64,000 nt of DNA from Thozetella sp. PMI_491 (Eukaryota; Ascomycota; Sordariomycetes; Chaetosphaeriales; Chaetosphaeriaceae): positions 84,003 to 148,002 of the forward strand of contig MU270059.1 of the NCBI GenBank assembly GCA_021432635.1. Direction: 5' to 3'. Shown here one piece after another: positions 10,046 to 21,892 of the stretch. Within the stretch, counting starts at the first letter, position 1, and each line of letters opens with the position of its first letter. The position numbers and the translations under genes were made by a program. The notes under the pieces were generated by a model. That model searched no databases. It was not told the origin of the DNA and saw only the letters and a program-made list of their open reading frames with translations.

Positions 10046-13000
10046 CTATAGACTACCCACGCCATCTGAGCGCATGCCTTCCATCATCTCGATCACTGGG
10101 AGAAGACCTTCCACGCCGATATCATCCTCAGGATCGGCAGCTGCTTCCGATTCATGAATCCATAGGTCCCATTCCACCTCCGACATTTCTGACTCCAGCG
10201 TTGGGGAACATGCGCCGTGGCTTTTGGTGTCAATATCTCTGTGCATCAGCAGCTGTTGAGGATAACCCGCGTCTGACCCTATACTGAAAGCAGATGATGG
10301 AACTTCCCTTATGTCCTCAAACTGAGTAAGGTCTCTGTAGATAGTCCTGTTACCTTCGGCCTCCAGCTCCGCGTGGGTTTCAGACCCCGGTTTATCCCTA
10401 TTGATTTCATTGCCCGAGGATTCAGGTTTCCAATCCGGATCCCACCCTGGCCACCAACGCCACCGAATATTACCGCTCACCTGGCCCACGAGTGGCCGGT
10501 GCTTCGTGACAACCTTGACCAGCTCACTGTCGGAATATTCTAGTGGATGAATGAAGACTTCTCCACTACGTATCGGCTGTTCTCTAAGCTCCTGTAGAAT
10601 CTCGAAGTCCTCATCGGACCAAGGTCTGTGCCTCATGAGGACTTCGGCAACTGCTTCATTACCGGCTTCTACGGCAAGAAGATACGCATGAACGTATCGG
10701 ACACGCCCAAACCCCTGCGTAGAAGTGCCGCTGTCCAGAAGAAGTTGGGTGATGTCAAGGCGACCAGTCTTTGCAGCGCGTTCTATCGCGGTCCCGTCTC
10801 TTTGAGCAACAAATCTCGGTGCGTCAAGGTCAGCGCCGTGAGTCAGCAGTGTCTTTACGATTCCGATGAACCCCATCCTAGTACCCAGAAGTAGAGCGGT
10901 TTCACCATATCCTATGCCATGATATTTTCTTTTGTTGACATCAGCTCCTCTGTGAACAAGAAGACGGACGAGGTCAAGATGGCCGCCGCGGACAGCGGTA
11001 AGAAGCGGCAGCCCCCCCTGTAGATCCGCCCCATGATCCAGTAACTTTATCGCGATTTCGAGATTTCCTTCATCCACTGCTGCCACTAGAGGGCTCGGAA
11101 TGTAGTCGCCAGTATCTGACGTTTCTATATCATGGCATCTCTCAATAAATTTGCCGATTAGGTGGTCTGATAATTGATGTCGAATAGCTGCTGTTAGAAC
11201 AAGCCCGTCCGGCTGGCATCCGAGGCTAAGAAGCTCGTCAATTGTTGATTCGTGCCTACCCTTGATAGCTAGCAGTAGTGGAGAAAGCCCTCGGAGAGAA
11301 GATCTGTGCCAACCGTCCCATCTTCGCAGATCATCCTTGGGCATTGTGTCGCTGTCTTCAACAATGGATCCGAGGTATGTTTTGAATGTCGAATCTCCTC
11401 TAGAATATATCTCATTCTGCCATTCGCCCGTGTCAGGTAAGATAGCGAGACGTCCAAAGAGGTCGCCATCAACAGGCGGAAGTAGCATTTTGATAATGTC
11501 CAGTCGCCCATGAAAGGCAGCAATGGAGAGAGCTGTACTCTCCAAGCAATAATCGATTCTCCTGTCATCCTTGCGAAGCATTTGACGGCGCCGTAGCAGC
11601 TCCAGCAACAGGTTATTCCCGTGTGTTGATGAATCGCTAGCCGCCAAGGAGACAGCAGCGCAAATAGCTCCTGAGCCGTAAGCCGATGTGTTCAGAGAGA
11701 GTGCAAATTCTAGCACCTCTGTGCTCTCGGACAAAATGGCATTCTCCAAGTATTTCATATCGCCCTCTTCTACCCCGCAAGTGGAAATATCTGGGATAAA
11801 CCCGACCATGTAGCGTACCAACGCTACATTCGGTGTTCGGAAGATCGAAGAGCATGAGACCTTCTCAGTGCTAGCCCCAGCTTTTAGTAGTAATGATACT
11901 ACGGAGGCATGTCCTCGAGAAAGCGCCCCCGTTAGCGCTGTCGTCCTGTCTTCGGCAAGATCATCGGGGTGAAGCTTCCGCTCGCAAGTAAGGAGCTGTT
12001 TTATCAGCTGGGCTTGTCCGCCTTTCGCTGCCTCGACCAAATCGGAGCCAGTACAGATTGCCCCTCGCACGACAAAAAGTCGAGCCGCGTCCCATCGGCA
12101 CATTGACGTTGCCAATTGCAATGACGATCGTATCCAGTGAATGTTGCCGGTGAAATACGGTGCTAAGCCAGCAATCTCCAGTGCGTGAATCACATCCTCC
12201 TCCAGGCCATCGAGTTGAAGCTCTTCGTTGCACATTTGAAATTCCCACGCCTGATCGACGTCCGCCCCTTTATTGATCAAGAGCATTGCGATCTCACAGG
12301 AGTCGATGCAAACGGCGATATGCAGCGGCGACGGCAAGCCACAGCGCCAGCGATCACGTAGTCTCTCGTCTAACTGTGGCGATGCACCCCATTCGAGAAG
12401 TTGTTGACAGGTATTAGCTTGTCCACAACCCACCGCTGCGTAGAGCGGCGAGATCAAGTCGATAACGGAGTCAACAAGGTGCCCTGCCTGATGCCGTAAG
12501 AAGCATAAGAGCTCTGAACGTCCCAAAGCAGCGGCCACTATCATTGCGTCAGCCCCCGATTCTCGGAGACTACCGACTCCGCCAGGACTGGCCTTGATCA
12601 CAAGCTGAAGAAGATTGAATGCGATACTTTCCCCTCTGCCCTTAGGGTAAAGAACGCCTTCGAGGCCCTCCTCGTCCATAACTGTCGTACTTTGGGCGAG
12701 ACAAGCACAAGCATAGCAGCTTAATTTTGACAGACAATCCATTACTGACAAAGCTGGGCCTCGGAATAGAAAGCGAACGTTAATAGCGTTATTCAAATCA
12801 CTGATCGACTGCATGTAGGTGGTGTCTGCCCCTTGCTCAATGAGAAACTTGACAAGCTCCACATTCCCAGCAATGAGGGCTACATGCAACGGAGATATAT
12901 AATCAGAGTTGACATTGGCGCCTTTTTCACTCAAAAGCTTGGCCATTCGCAAGGACTTGTCTGGTGACGGATGAAGGCATCCCAAAGCCAGAGGTGGCGT

Positions 13001-14389
13001 TGAGCCACGGCAGTCCACATCTGCACCATGTCTCAGTAAAGCCCTAACCAGATCAAAACAAGCATTGGCGGCAGACTTCTGGAGAGGACTCAAATAGCCC
13101 CAGCTATAGCAGTGAAAAATTCCCGCGGTGTCGGGATCGAGTCTATTATCAAGTCCCAGAAGGGCATCGACAAGATTCACAGCCTCGCAAAACACAGCGG
13201 CCCGAAACAGCGTCTCGATCGTGGCCATCAGGGTGAGACATTCTCGAGACATCTCAACGACTCTGCGTAAGACACATGGCTCGGAGAGACCTACTAGGTG
13301 GAACAATCCCACGATTGCTTGTGCGTTGGCAGCCCAAGAATCGTAATGTTGGGATCGGCCCAAGAGATGGTCATTCGAAGCAAGGTAAACCAGCATCTTG
13401 AGCACCTCATATTATCGTTCTGAGTGACTACCACCTGCTATAACGGCGGATCTCTGAAGGTTCTCGCCAGGATAGGACTCGGGCAGGACACTGTCGAAAC
13501 CGGCCGCTAAGCGATCCACGCTGCGAGTGACGGCCAGCGACATTGATATCCGCTCAGAGCCGAGCATAGTGCGTAGTGTACGTCCAACAAGTTGCGCCAT
13601 AAGGGTCTGGATGATATCCGGTTGTATGGTTGCTCTCGTATCCAAATGACCAAGCCGCGCAAACTGACCCAGACGATTGTCTTCGGTCGCTTCTTGGACT
13701 TCCAAAGTGAGGGGACACCGTCCCGGTGACAGCTTTAGGCCAGAAATCATCTGGTCAAAAAAAGACTGTGTGAAATTTATGAATGGAAGCGTAGTAGGCC
13801 ATGGAGACTCTTGATTCGTGACGCTAGGCGTAATAGCACGTGGAGTACAGATATACATGGGAAGATCATCGCCTGGAGACTGCGGCTCCGGTTCTGCGGG
13901 CTGGAGGTGAGAATCTATCCAAATTGGGTGATATACAACTAGTATAAGCTTACCTGGCATCCATGTAACTGCCATGCTTCGCTTGACTTTGGCATCGACT
14001 TCTTCTGGAGCTAGCCGTCTTCCAGACAGAATCACAAGTGACTGCTTACCGGCCTCCTTCCGTTTCCGGATTTTATTATCGGCAAACCGCCACACTGTAC
14101 GACCTCCATTTTTTCGATATCCCCACTTTTTCAACCTGGTTTCGAGCTGAGACTTGCTGTTCTAGTGCATTAGCCAACATTTTAAGGGAGATGAGTAACC
14201 TAGGTTGCCCTATGGAGGCGATGGAACGCACGTCACCTCTAAGCCACCATTCCTCAGAGCACCGACAATCGTAGCCATGTCTTGATCGAGTAAGAGAAAA
14301 TGTGTACGGATGAAGTCTTTCCACTTCTCCCAGTCCTCGTTGGGGATGCGGGGGGCATTCTTTCGGACACCTGCATTGGACGATGTCAT
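10046..14389 (-). CDS. Clr5-domain ankyrin-repeat protein
   Basis: Exon 1 (14389-14237) and the start of exon 2 (from 14161) encode an N-terminal Clr5 domain: RIPNEDWEKWKDF, a helical stretch, then SKSQLETRLKKWGYRKN. A long last exon (13405-10046) encodes about 1119 aa rich in ankyrin repeats (for example SPLHVALIAGNVELVKFLIEQ). Clr5-ankyrin proteins are a large fungal family of mostly unknown function, probably acting through protein-protein or nucleic-acid contacts. An optional 39-nt intron with a GTAAGC donor lies at 13915-13953; it is also open in frame. The exon 2/3 junction is a problem: the good-looking donors near 13425-13440 give the wrong phase, and only a weak GTTATA donor (intron 13406-13444) keeps frame. 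The gene may be disrupted there, or spliced in a way I cannot see. Solo LTRs lie on both sides. Confidence 0.72.
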
Positions 14390-15001
14390 GTTGGTGATGA
14401 TGCGGTGAAGGTAAGTAAGATAGTTGCGGAGAACTCGAAAGCAGATCCCAAGTGAGACAACTACAGAATAGAAAGGCGCTGTAAGAGAGAACAAATAGCC
14501 CTAGGTAACTCAAGCAGTTCGTTGCAGAGAAACTTGCGAGGTATCTTGGCGTTGACGGTCGAACGGCACTCACTTTATATAAAGCGAGCTGGCCTGGGGG
14601 ATGAGCTTGGACGAAAGTGTGAGGCAGTAGTAGCCAATGAAATGCACTGCGGAGAAGTTTCTGATTCTGCGGACAGCCAATAAGAGCAGTTACCCAAGCA
14701 TCCGGCCATCGATGTCAGAAAATATTTCTGATTCTGTTGCTAGCCAATGGAGGCTGCAGGACAAGAAGTATGCCTAAGGCTCGCATGCATTAGACATATC
14801 ATGCGTTTGGTTAAGCGAGAGAGCGCGACATGAACATAATTGTGAATATTGTGAATAGCGTAACATATCTGATTAGCCATTGGTGTCTCCTTGTCGCAGT
14901 TTGCCAGTCTATACCGTCCCCACTTGAAGGAATAGAGGCAGTAGATGACAATTATTCCTCTTGGCCATCACAATCGAACACACAGTCCTTGCCAACAAGG
15001 C
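14390..15001. promoter_or_regulatory. Promoter region of the Clr5-ankyrin gene with repeated CCAAT boxes
   Basis: Three CCAAT boxes (near 14634, 14677 and 14743) occur in the 360 bp before the gene. Two follow copies of TTTCTGATTCTG (14658-14669 and 14725-14736), so a motif pair is duplicated with about 67-bp spacing. CCAAT boxes suggest binding by the fungal CBC/HAP complex; this is not proven. No other gene is seen here. Confidence 0.4.
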
Positions 15002-15006
15002 TTATC

Positions 15007-15324
15007 TATGAGCTAGTATGGGACCGACGGAAGTATGATTGAAAGTGTAGGCTGGTGTATAGCTATATAGGCTAATAAACGAGTGGTTGAATGAGAGATG
15101 CTTGCTTGGCCAGTCAGTCTGAAACTGGCCGGCTGGGCAGCTATTTATCCTCGTACGGCAGCTGGATCTTGTCGGCTCTCTTGTAGGCCGTACGTTATCT
15201 TAAAGCTAGATACAGGGCCGTGTCAAGGTAGTGGCTAAGTAAAACAGGTAAATCCACGCAATGGATTTAGATCGAGGTCTGACCGTGGTCAGGGATTCTT
15301 CCTAATTAGGAACCCAGTTCAACA
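15007..15324. mobile_element. Solo-LTR-like insertion, copy 2
   Basis: A 318-bp element (TATGAGCTAGTATGGGACCG to GTTCAACA) is framed by the perfect 5-bp duplication TTATC (15002-15006 and 15325-15329). It is the same family and orientation as 9643-9974. The target duplications of the two copies differ, so they are independent insertions and not the two LTRs of one element. It ends only 20 bp beyond the stop codon of the SDR gene and may supply that gene's 3' UTR. Confidence 0.75.
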
Positions 15325-15344
15325 TTATCACACTCGATCGATCG

Positions 15345-16101
15345 CTAGTTAATCTCAATCTCGAATGTCTGCTTATCCTTAGCCTCGTCGAATAACTCCC
15401 AGGCAGAGTCAGCAATGTTCTTCGGGTTTGTGCTCGCCGCAGCTTGATCTACAAGTCCCATAACCCTAACCATACCAACATGCACGCCTTCAGGCCCGTA
15501 AACCTGGGCAAGAGACTGGCATAGGTTCCGTTGAGCAGCCTTGACCAGCGACAGCGTGAATATTTGAGGAACTGGATCCCGGGAAAGCCAAGTGCCGGTA
15601 ACAAGCAGAGATGGCTTCGCCTGCGGATCGGATTTGGCAAGCTTGGTGAGCTGCGGAAGGGCCCACTGCGCTGTGTGGAGAAGAGCGGTATTGGTGATCT
15701 AGTTTCCATGGTTAGCAGCTTGTTACTATGCAACGCGCCAATAGCGAGCAACTTACCTTAAAGTCGTAAATCATATTCTCCTCTGTTTCCTCCGAGATTG
15801 AAGTCGGGCGAATAATAGCGGCATTGAAAAACACAGTCTCCGGCGTCCCGACATCGTTGGCGATCTTTGCAAGGGTGTTCTTGAGCTGGGGACCATCGGC
15901 GACGTCGGTGACATAGGTACGGACGACAGCGCCAGGGGCGGCAGCTTCCACAGCCTCGCGGTCCGCGTTGAGCTGCTCCTGTCTCCTAGCTACCAGAGCA
16001 ACCTTTGTGTATCTCTTAGAAGCGAAGAGAGCTGCGACGGCCTGGCCGATGCCGGGGCCAGAGCCTACTAGGACGAGGGAGTACTGGGATCGGGTCGCCA
16101 T
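15345..16101 (-). CDS. Atypical short-chain dehydrogenase/reductase
   Basis: Two exons (16101-15757 and 15698-15345; GTAAGT donor) encode 232 aa. The N-terminal Rossmann motif LVGSGPGIG (T/S-G-x-x-x-G-x-G class) and an FFNAAII strand identify an SDR that binds NAD(P). The catalytic Tyr of Y-x-x-x-K is replaced by Leu (LSLVK, Lys retained), and no clear active-site Ser is seen in LLVTGTWLSR. It may therefore be catalytically altered or use another mechanism. It lies alone between a solo LTR at its 3' side and a 2-kb intergenic region; no pathway partner is obvious. Confidence 0.78.
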
Positions 16102-18176
16102 CTTGTATTTCTAAAGGTTATTTGATTGTATTTCCGGGTATGTGGATAGTAATTCTGAATGCTATCAGATAGATTCGGGAGCGTGTGTGTGTATATGTGT
16201 GTGTTCAGTGTGTGTGCGGTCTTGAATGTTGCTCGAGAAGTCACCTCCATGGATAAAGGCCCGTCACACTTTTATAGATTCGCAGGTGACGCTCTTGGAA
16301 TATCATTTTCTCCGCGGAATGGTATATTTCCTAATGTTTTGACTCGGCTATCGTCACAACGTCGTCATCTACGCCCTACGCTCCGGGCCTTAATGTCTGC
16401 GCATCGTGCAAGCCGTGAGGCACTAAGCCGAAATAGGAAAAATATGCAGGGACCGTGCCAAGAATTATGACCCACAATTGGATGAAGGTCACATAGGCGC
16501 TCAGTAATCAGGTAATGCACGGAAGTCGACACGCCCTACTGTGGACATGAAACCGAAAAGCAACTCAGCTCTAGCTACTAAATAAAGAATCTTACCGGAG
16601 AAACGCAACTCAGCATTGCCTGCCAACTACTGCGCAGATTATGTGTAAGCATCTAACGTTATATCTCGTCCATCATTACAAATCTTCGGTGAGATAGCAC
16701 TGGGAGAATGAATTCCCCATCCTTTAGCTGGATGTTAGATAAAGAAGCTCAGCTGAGGCTTACAATCCTCCAAAGTAGCCCGGAATACCGGCCGAGGCAC
16801 TAAGAGAACACAGCCGGTCTCTGAAATGGACTGCCAGTCCTTTCAAGGTCCATTACGGCCGTATCTAGCAAGGTGTACTCGCATTAGGATGGTGGAGAAC
16901 TATTTTATGATGAGAAACTACCTAAAGTTGGCGTAAATTGTAACCTGTCCTATTTGCCATCCTGCCGTGAACCTCTGGCGTGTAAGAGGATTGGCGAACA
17001 CGTCTAAGAAGAGTGGTGAACTAGCCAGACTCAGAGTCCATGACTTGGCTCTAGTGCCCAAAGCTATAATTGGCACTGTCCTACGATGGCCATTGACCCG
17101 TCCAGGCTCTCTTGTATTGGCCTATCGATGAATACAGCGCCTACTTCCAGATTGCGAACGAGAGCAGACCCTAAGCCGAGCCTTGCCTCGCGGAATACTT
17201 GAGAGTTGAGCTATGACCTGCGCTGTAGCACTCCGCGGGACTCTGGCAGCTTAGCCTGTGAACTTGGAGGGTTGGATAGGACCTTGCCTGGGCGGAATAG
17301 AATGGCCCGCGAAAGGACAGTGGGGGTTTCTTGTCTCGATAAACTCGTAGGATCACCTGTTGCTCTCGCAAATGTGCCCACAGAGCAAGGTGGACTGGGT
17401 AAACATGGTTACGTATGTTACGGTGCACAGGATACGTTTGCCCAGATACAGGAGGTCGAGGCGTATTGCAAGGCTTTGGCAGGACCGACTTCCGTATCAC
17501 AGGACTTCCGCCACCAGACTTTACGTGACGAGCGCTGATGGGATTGGTCGATTTGTCACGACCCCGACTACCCTAGGTTCCTACCTAGGTACCTCCAGTA
17601 CCTAGATTGCGCCCCACTAAGGAGCTACTTGGCAGGGATGTTCTTGTGGATTCCAAGTTCCGCAAGCTCAAAAACTACCCAAGCACGGTAGGCACTCGGG
17701 CGGGCTGGTTATCAGTAAATTTTGGCTGAGGTATCTGCCACCAAGCGTGGTATTTCGACTCCTATGACACTCACTCTCTGTTTTCTTCTTGTTTTCCTGT
17801 CGCCTGCTCTTGTAGCCACGGGGTTAGTTACCTCCTCGGCTCAAGGTGCCGATATCTTGGCCCCATTTCTCCCCGCCAAATTACGAGATCCTGCGCGAAC
17901 CCCTTGCAAGGTCGTGGCCAATGGATGGTCACCATTGGCTCTAGCCAAGTGCATTGGTCGCCATATTCGGCTTAGCCGTGTGGTGAACGCATCCCACGCC
18001 CCTCTAGGCTCCCCTGCTGCTTCGGTTAAAATGAGGCGCAATGAGGCTCCCGTTGCCCCTAGGTTTGGCTTTTTCGGATTCGGTATTGCTTTCTGCCGCA
18101 GTAGTATATTTACCTTGCCCAACCTGTCGGCGTCCCGGAACTGCTTTGCTCGCCAACGATTAAGCACCGGTTAGCC
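16102..18176. other. 2-kb intergenic region with an imperfect GT microsatellite
   Basis: An imperfect GT/GTAT repeat runs from about 16182 to 16216 just upstream of the SDR start. The rest contains only short open frames. The longest, 17722-18174, ends two bases before the ATG of the next gene and is most likely its 5' region. Confidence 0.5.
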
Positions 18177-19688
18177 ATGCAGAAGCGACTGAGGTTGGCG
18201 ACTTTCGCGCTGGGCGCTGCCCTCGCATCTCGCGCATGGGCAGCCGACAACTGCACCAGCACCGACGCGTTCACCATCGGCTCGCAGGCTGATGCAGATG
18301 CTCTTGGCAAATGCACCGAATATGCGGGCGACGTGCTCGTGTCCCCCGATGCCTTAGGAAACATTACCATCGATGGGCTCGTGACGATTCGCGGGCGTCT
18401 CGCGAAGTCGACGGGCGGCTCTGCAGAGAGCGTAAGCCTGACAGGCATCACTAGCGAGACCCTCGAGACTATTGATGGTGACCTCACCATCACCGACTTT
18501 GGCGGCCTGCAGTCCATCGGGCTACCGGGGCTCAGAACGGTCGGAGGCGACGCCCAAATCCAGAGACTGCCGGCACTGGTCGACCTGAACCTCGTGGCCA
18601 TCAATGCTGTCGGCAGTCTCAGCCTGGTATCACTGCCCAAGGTGCGCAGCCCTAATGTTGGCTTGGGGTACCTATCCGAGGATACCAGCAAAGGGTTGAA
18701 GTTCATCACAAGTTCGACGAATGCCGTCGTCGAGATCCGAGATACAGGCTTTGAGGACGTGGGCGGGATCTTGAACACGTGGAACGCGTCACAGCTTATC
18801 ATAGAGGATACGCCGAACTTGCAATCCTGCTTGCTCCTGGTCTGGCATGTGGGCGAAGTGCGCATCAAGGGCAACGGCAACCTCACACTGCACATGGCAG
18901 AGAAGGGGTGGGGAATCCCCCAGCAGCCTATCATCGAGAAGCTGAACATTACGAACGTTAAGCACATCTCGCCTTGCCTGTGGCCTGACGTGTGGGACTT
19001 CATCGCTATCAACAACACTGTTGAGTACCTTCACTTCGGCTTCAAGGCGGTGAGGAGACTGGAGATCCGGGAGAATCCGAACTTGAAGACCTTGGTACCC
19101 TATAACGGGAAGAGCCTATACGAATGGAACCTTACCACCATGATTGTCCAGGACAACCCGCTCCTGTTGCTCAGCCAGTTTCCGGAACGGCCGGCCAACG
19201 ATACGCTCACGCTGGCGGATTGCCCGTACATCTTCAACTCTTCCACAGACCAGTGGCAGTGGTATCCGTTCCACATGGACACCCTCGTCATAGACGCGCG
19301 CATCGACGACACATTCTTGTGAGTACCTGCAGCCTGGGTAGCCGTTCCGCGAATTTTCGCAGTCAAGGCCAAGCTAACGCATCCTAGCTCCAGTTTCGAA
19401 GAACGCTACTTTGAATCGACTACCTACGCGGACAACGCGCTGCCAAAAGTTCTGGGGGACTTCGAAGTCACCTCGACAAACTCTTCATTCAGCTGCACTA
19501 AGCTGGATGCCTTGAGATCGGGATATGGAGCTTTTCCGGGGAAATATAGCTGTCAGGGCCATACTCTTGACGCCGGTGGTGTTACGAAGACTGGGGGCGG
19601 TGCACGTGCTGTCGGCTTCTTCTCTTCGTCGTCAGCTTGGTCGATACTGCTGATACCTTTGGTGGTTTCGACGGTTCTTTCCTTATAG
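18177..19688 (+). CDS. Ecm33/Sps2-like GPI-anchored cell-wall protein
   Basis: Two exons (18177-19318 and 19388-19688; GTGAGT donor, phase 2) encode 480 aa. There is a signal peptide (cut near RAWA/AD) and a repeat-rich body of leucine-containing beta-strand units (ITIDGLVTIRG, LTGITSETLETIDGDLTI, LIIEDTPNL, RLEIRENPNL) like the receptor L-domain repeats of Ecm33 proteins. There are several N-glycosylation sites and a C-terminal Ser/Gly linker followed by a hydrophobic tail (WSILLIPLVVSTVLSL) typical of GPI attachment. It is expected at the plasma membrane or cell wall, where family members support wall integrity. It is more divergent than the conserved housekeeping Ecm33. Confidence 0.75.
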
Positions 19689-20215
19689 TATATAGCATAG
19701 TAATACCCTGCATAGATACGGCGTTGGGATTCCGGGGCTTTCTGGCCGCAATTAATAGTACCATCTTCATAGATTTTACTAGATTGCCCCCCTCAAGTTT
19801 GGGACATTTCACATCAGTTGGAATAAGGCAGTCGGAACATAGTAATTGTCGCAGAAGGTCTAGCTCTCGAGGCAGTGATAGCTCGGGAAGCGAATGTTGC
19901 TAGGAATGCGAGATTTAGAACCAAGCGTCTGCTCGTAATAGGGTGCGCGAAATCAACGCTTTACCACTGCCTAATTTCAACCATGTCATCTAATTTTGCC
20001 GGGATCGCGCACAAAACTACCATAGGAGCTAAAATTCATGCATCACTACTTATGATTGCCCGTGATGACTTGCAGCTAAGCTGTGTAATAATATGTGGGA
20101 GGCCGCTAAGAGAACCATAACCTGTGAAGTTAGAATTGGACGACAGAGCTTTTTCAACTCGAAGAATAACATAATTTGCGTTATACATCTGTTCACATTG
20201 CTAAGCCCACTTGGA
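19689..20215. other. Convergent intergenic region
   Basis: This lies between the 3' ends of the Ecm33-like gene and the MFS permease gene. No feature is recognised. Confidence 0.5.
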
Positions 20216-21892
20216 CTAGTACTTGAACATCACACCGTTGCCAGCACCTCCGTTGCGGTTTCTCCACCAGTAGTAACAGTGAAGACTAACGCATCCCGCA
20301 GCGACGAAGAACAGCAGTCCCGCATTCGTCCAGTGTCCAGTCGGGTATCCACGGGTTGCCTCGTCAGCCTTATAGATCCAGACCCCGACAATTTGGCCTG
20401 GTGCTCCCATAGATATATTCAACGCAATAGCCAACCCAATGGCAGCGGTAGTGTGAAGGTTCGACGAAAGCCAGCCGAGCAGGGGAGGGATGCATGCAAA
20501 AGCACCGCTAGCGGCGACGATGAGGCATCCATAGCGTTGCTGCCTCGGTTAGTCTGGCACGTTCCGGGTTACTGGGAGAAGGCTAGATACTTACTGAGTA
20601 CGACTCGACAGGCAAAAGCGCTGATGCTAGGAATCCGATCGCGCCGATAGTGGACAGCGCTGCTGAGTGGAGAGCACGACTTGATTCTTGTCAGAGGCAA
20701 CCCTATCTGACCCATGGGTATAGGAATGACTCACGCGTTGAAGCGGTCTGCGGACCACGAAACCAACAAGGTGACAACGTAGGCCACGGCGTAGGGAGGA
20801 ACTGTCATTAGCTGAGCCCTCAAGTCCGCAAACTAGAACATGACAAGTTAGCGGGCTTGTGGCCAATGATTCTCCAAGTACTTACCCCTAGTCCTGCTGT
20901 AATTGACGGCGTGAACAAAGACAGACTTGAGAACGGAGTCGAAATGCCGAAGTAGATCTGGGCCAAGTTAGCGAAGTTTCCAGCACCGATTTTAATAGGG
21001 GCGTGTTACAGAATAGTGAGCCCAGAGCCTCCATTCGAGGAGCGTTGACTTCGCCTCCTCCCAGGTCATGGCCGCTCCGCTTCCGTGGGAGCCCTGGACA
21101 GCCAAGCGTCTAGCGGCAAGGGCTTTCTCATCCTCTGAGAGCCACTTCGCTGTCTCGGGATAGTCGGGAAGCAAGAAGAACACGAAAAACGACGAGACGA
21201 TGGAAGGAATGCCCTCGAGAATGAACAACCATCTCCAGGCAGAAAGACCAGAAGTCCCATTCATGTGGCCGACCCCGTAAGCGATGGCGCCTCCGAATGC
21301 ACCGGCGAGAGTTGCCGATGCTAGAATAATTGCGACACGGAAAGATCTCTCCTCGGTGGTGTACCAGAAGGTAAGGTAGTACACCAACCCGGGAAAGAGG
21401 CCTAATGCACTCAAGTTAGTTTAGGTCCCAACATCCACACTGGAGGAGGGAGCGCAGCAGTTTACCAGCTTCGAAAACGCCCAACAAGAAGCGGATAACA
21501 GTGACAGAGGCGTAGCTCTGCGATCCTCCAAGGCCTACGGTAATAGCACCCCAGCAGAACATGAGGAACGCGATCCAACGGCTTGGCCGTAGCTTCTTGA
21601 GGAAATAGTTGGAAGGAACTTCGAATAGGGCGTATGCGATCAAGAAGACCATGAGGGCGATGGTATACTGGTAGGCTGTCATGCCCGTCTCGGAAAGAAG
21701 GTCGTTCTTTGTCGAAGAGTTCAGCACCTTGGCATTGCCAATGTTCGACCTGTCCAGATAGCAGAGAAGGTAGATGGCCGCGGACAAGGGCACGATCCGC
21801 AGGTCCTGTTTCCGCACCAAGGCCTTTGCCTCCTGTCGGTCGATTGCTTGCTCGGCATCGGAAGGGGAGTCGTAGGCTGACTTCACGGGCAT
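20216..21892 (-). CDS. MFS permease, Dal5/Tna1-type anion:cation symporter
   Basis: Six exons (21892-21466, 21401-21010, 20957-20886, 20832-20735, 20679-20595, 20539-20216) join in phase to 465 aa. A charged cytosolic N-terminus leads to KQDLRIVPLSAAIYLLCYLDRSNIGNA, the signature opening of this family. MFS loop motifs and about 12 spans follow, ending with GAPGQIVGVWIYKADEA and HWTNAGLL in the C-terminal half, typical of allantoate/nicotinate permease relatives. The plasma membrane and uptake of an organic anion (small carboxylate, vitamin or aromatic acid) are the family expectation. It is divergent from a Zn2Cys6 regulator with 571 bp between starts, and near an AtuA-like enzyme and two esterases, suggesting import for the same catabolic route. 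Confidence 0.85.

Noticed and set aside
9643-15324. One full-length LTR retrotransposon with the ankyrin gene inside
   Set aside because: The two repeats have different target duplications (TCTCC and TTATC), and no gag, protease, RT or integrase is found between them.
17722-18174. 150-codon open frame with a hydrophobic N-terminal stretch
   Set aside because: It ends two bases before the ATG of the Ecm33-like gene, has no domain, and is more likely that gene's 5' region.
20093-20650. 185-codon plus-strand open frame
   Set aside because: It overlaps the last exon of the MFS permease in antisense and shows no recognisable protein.
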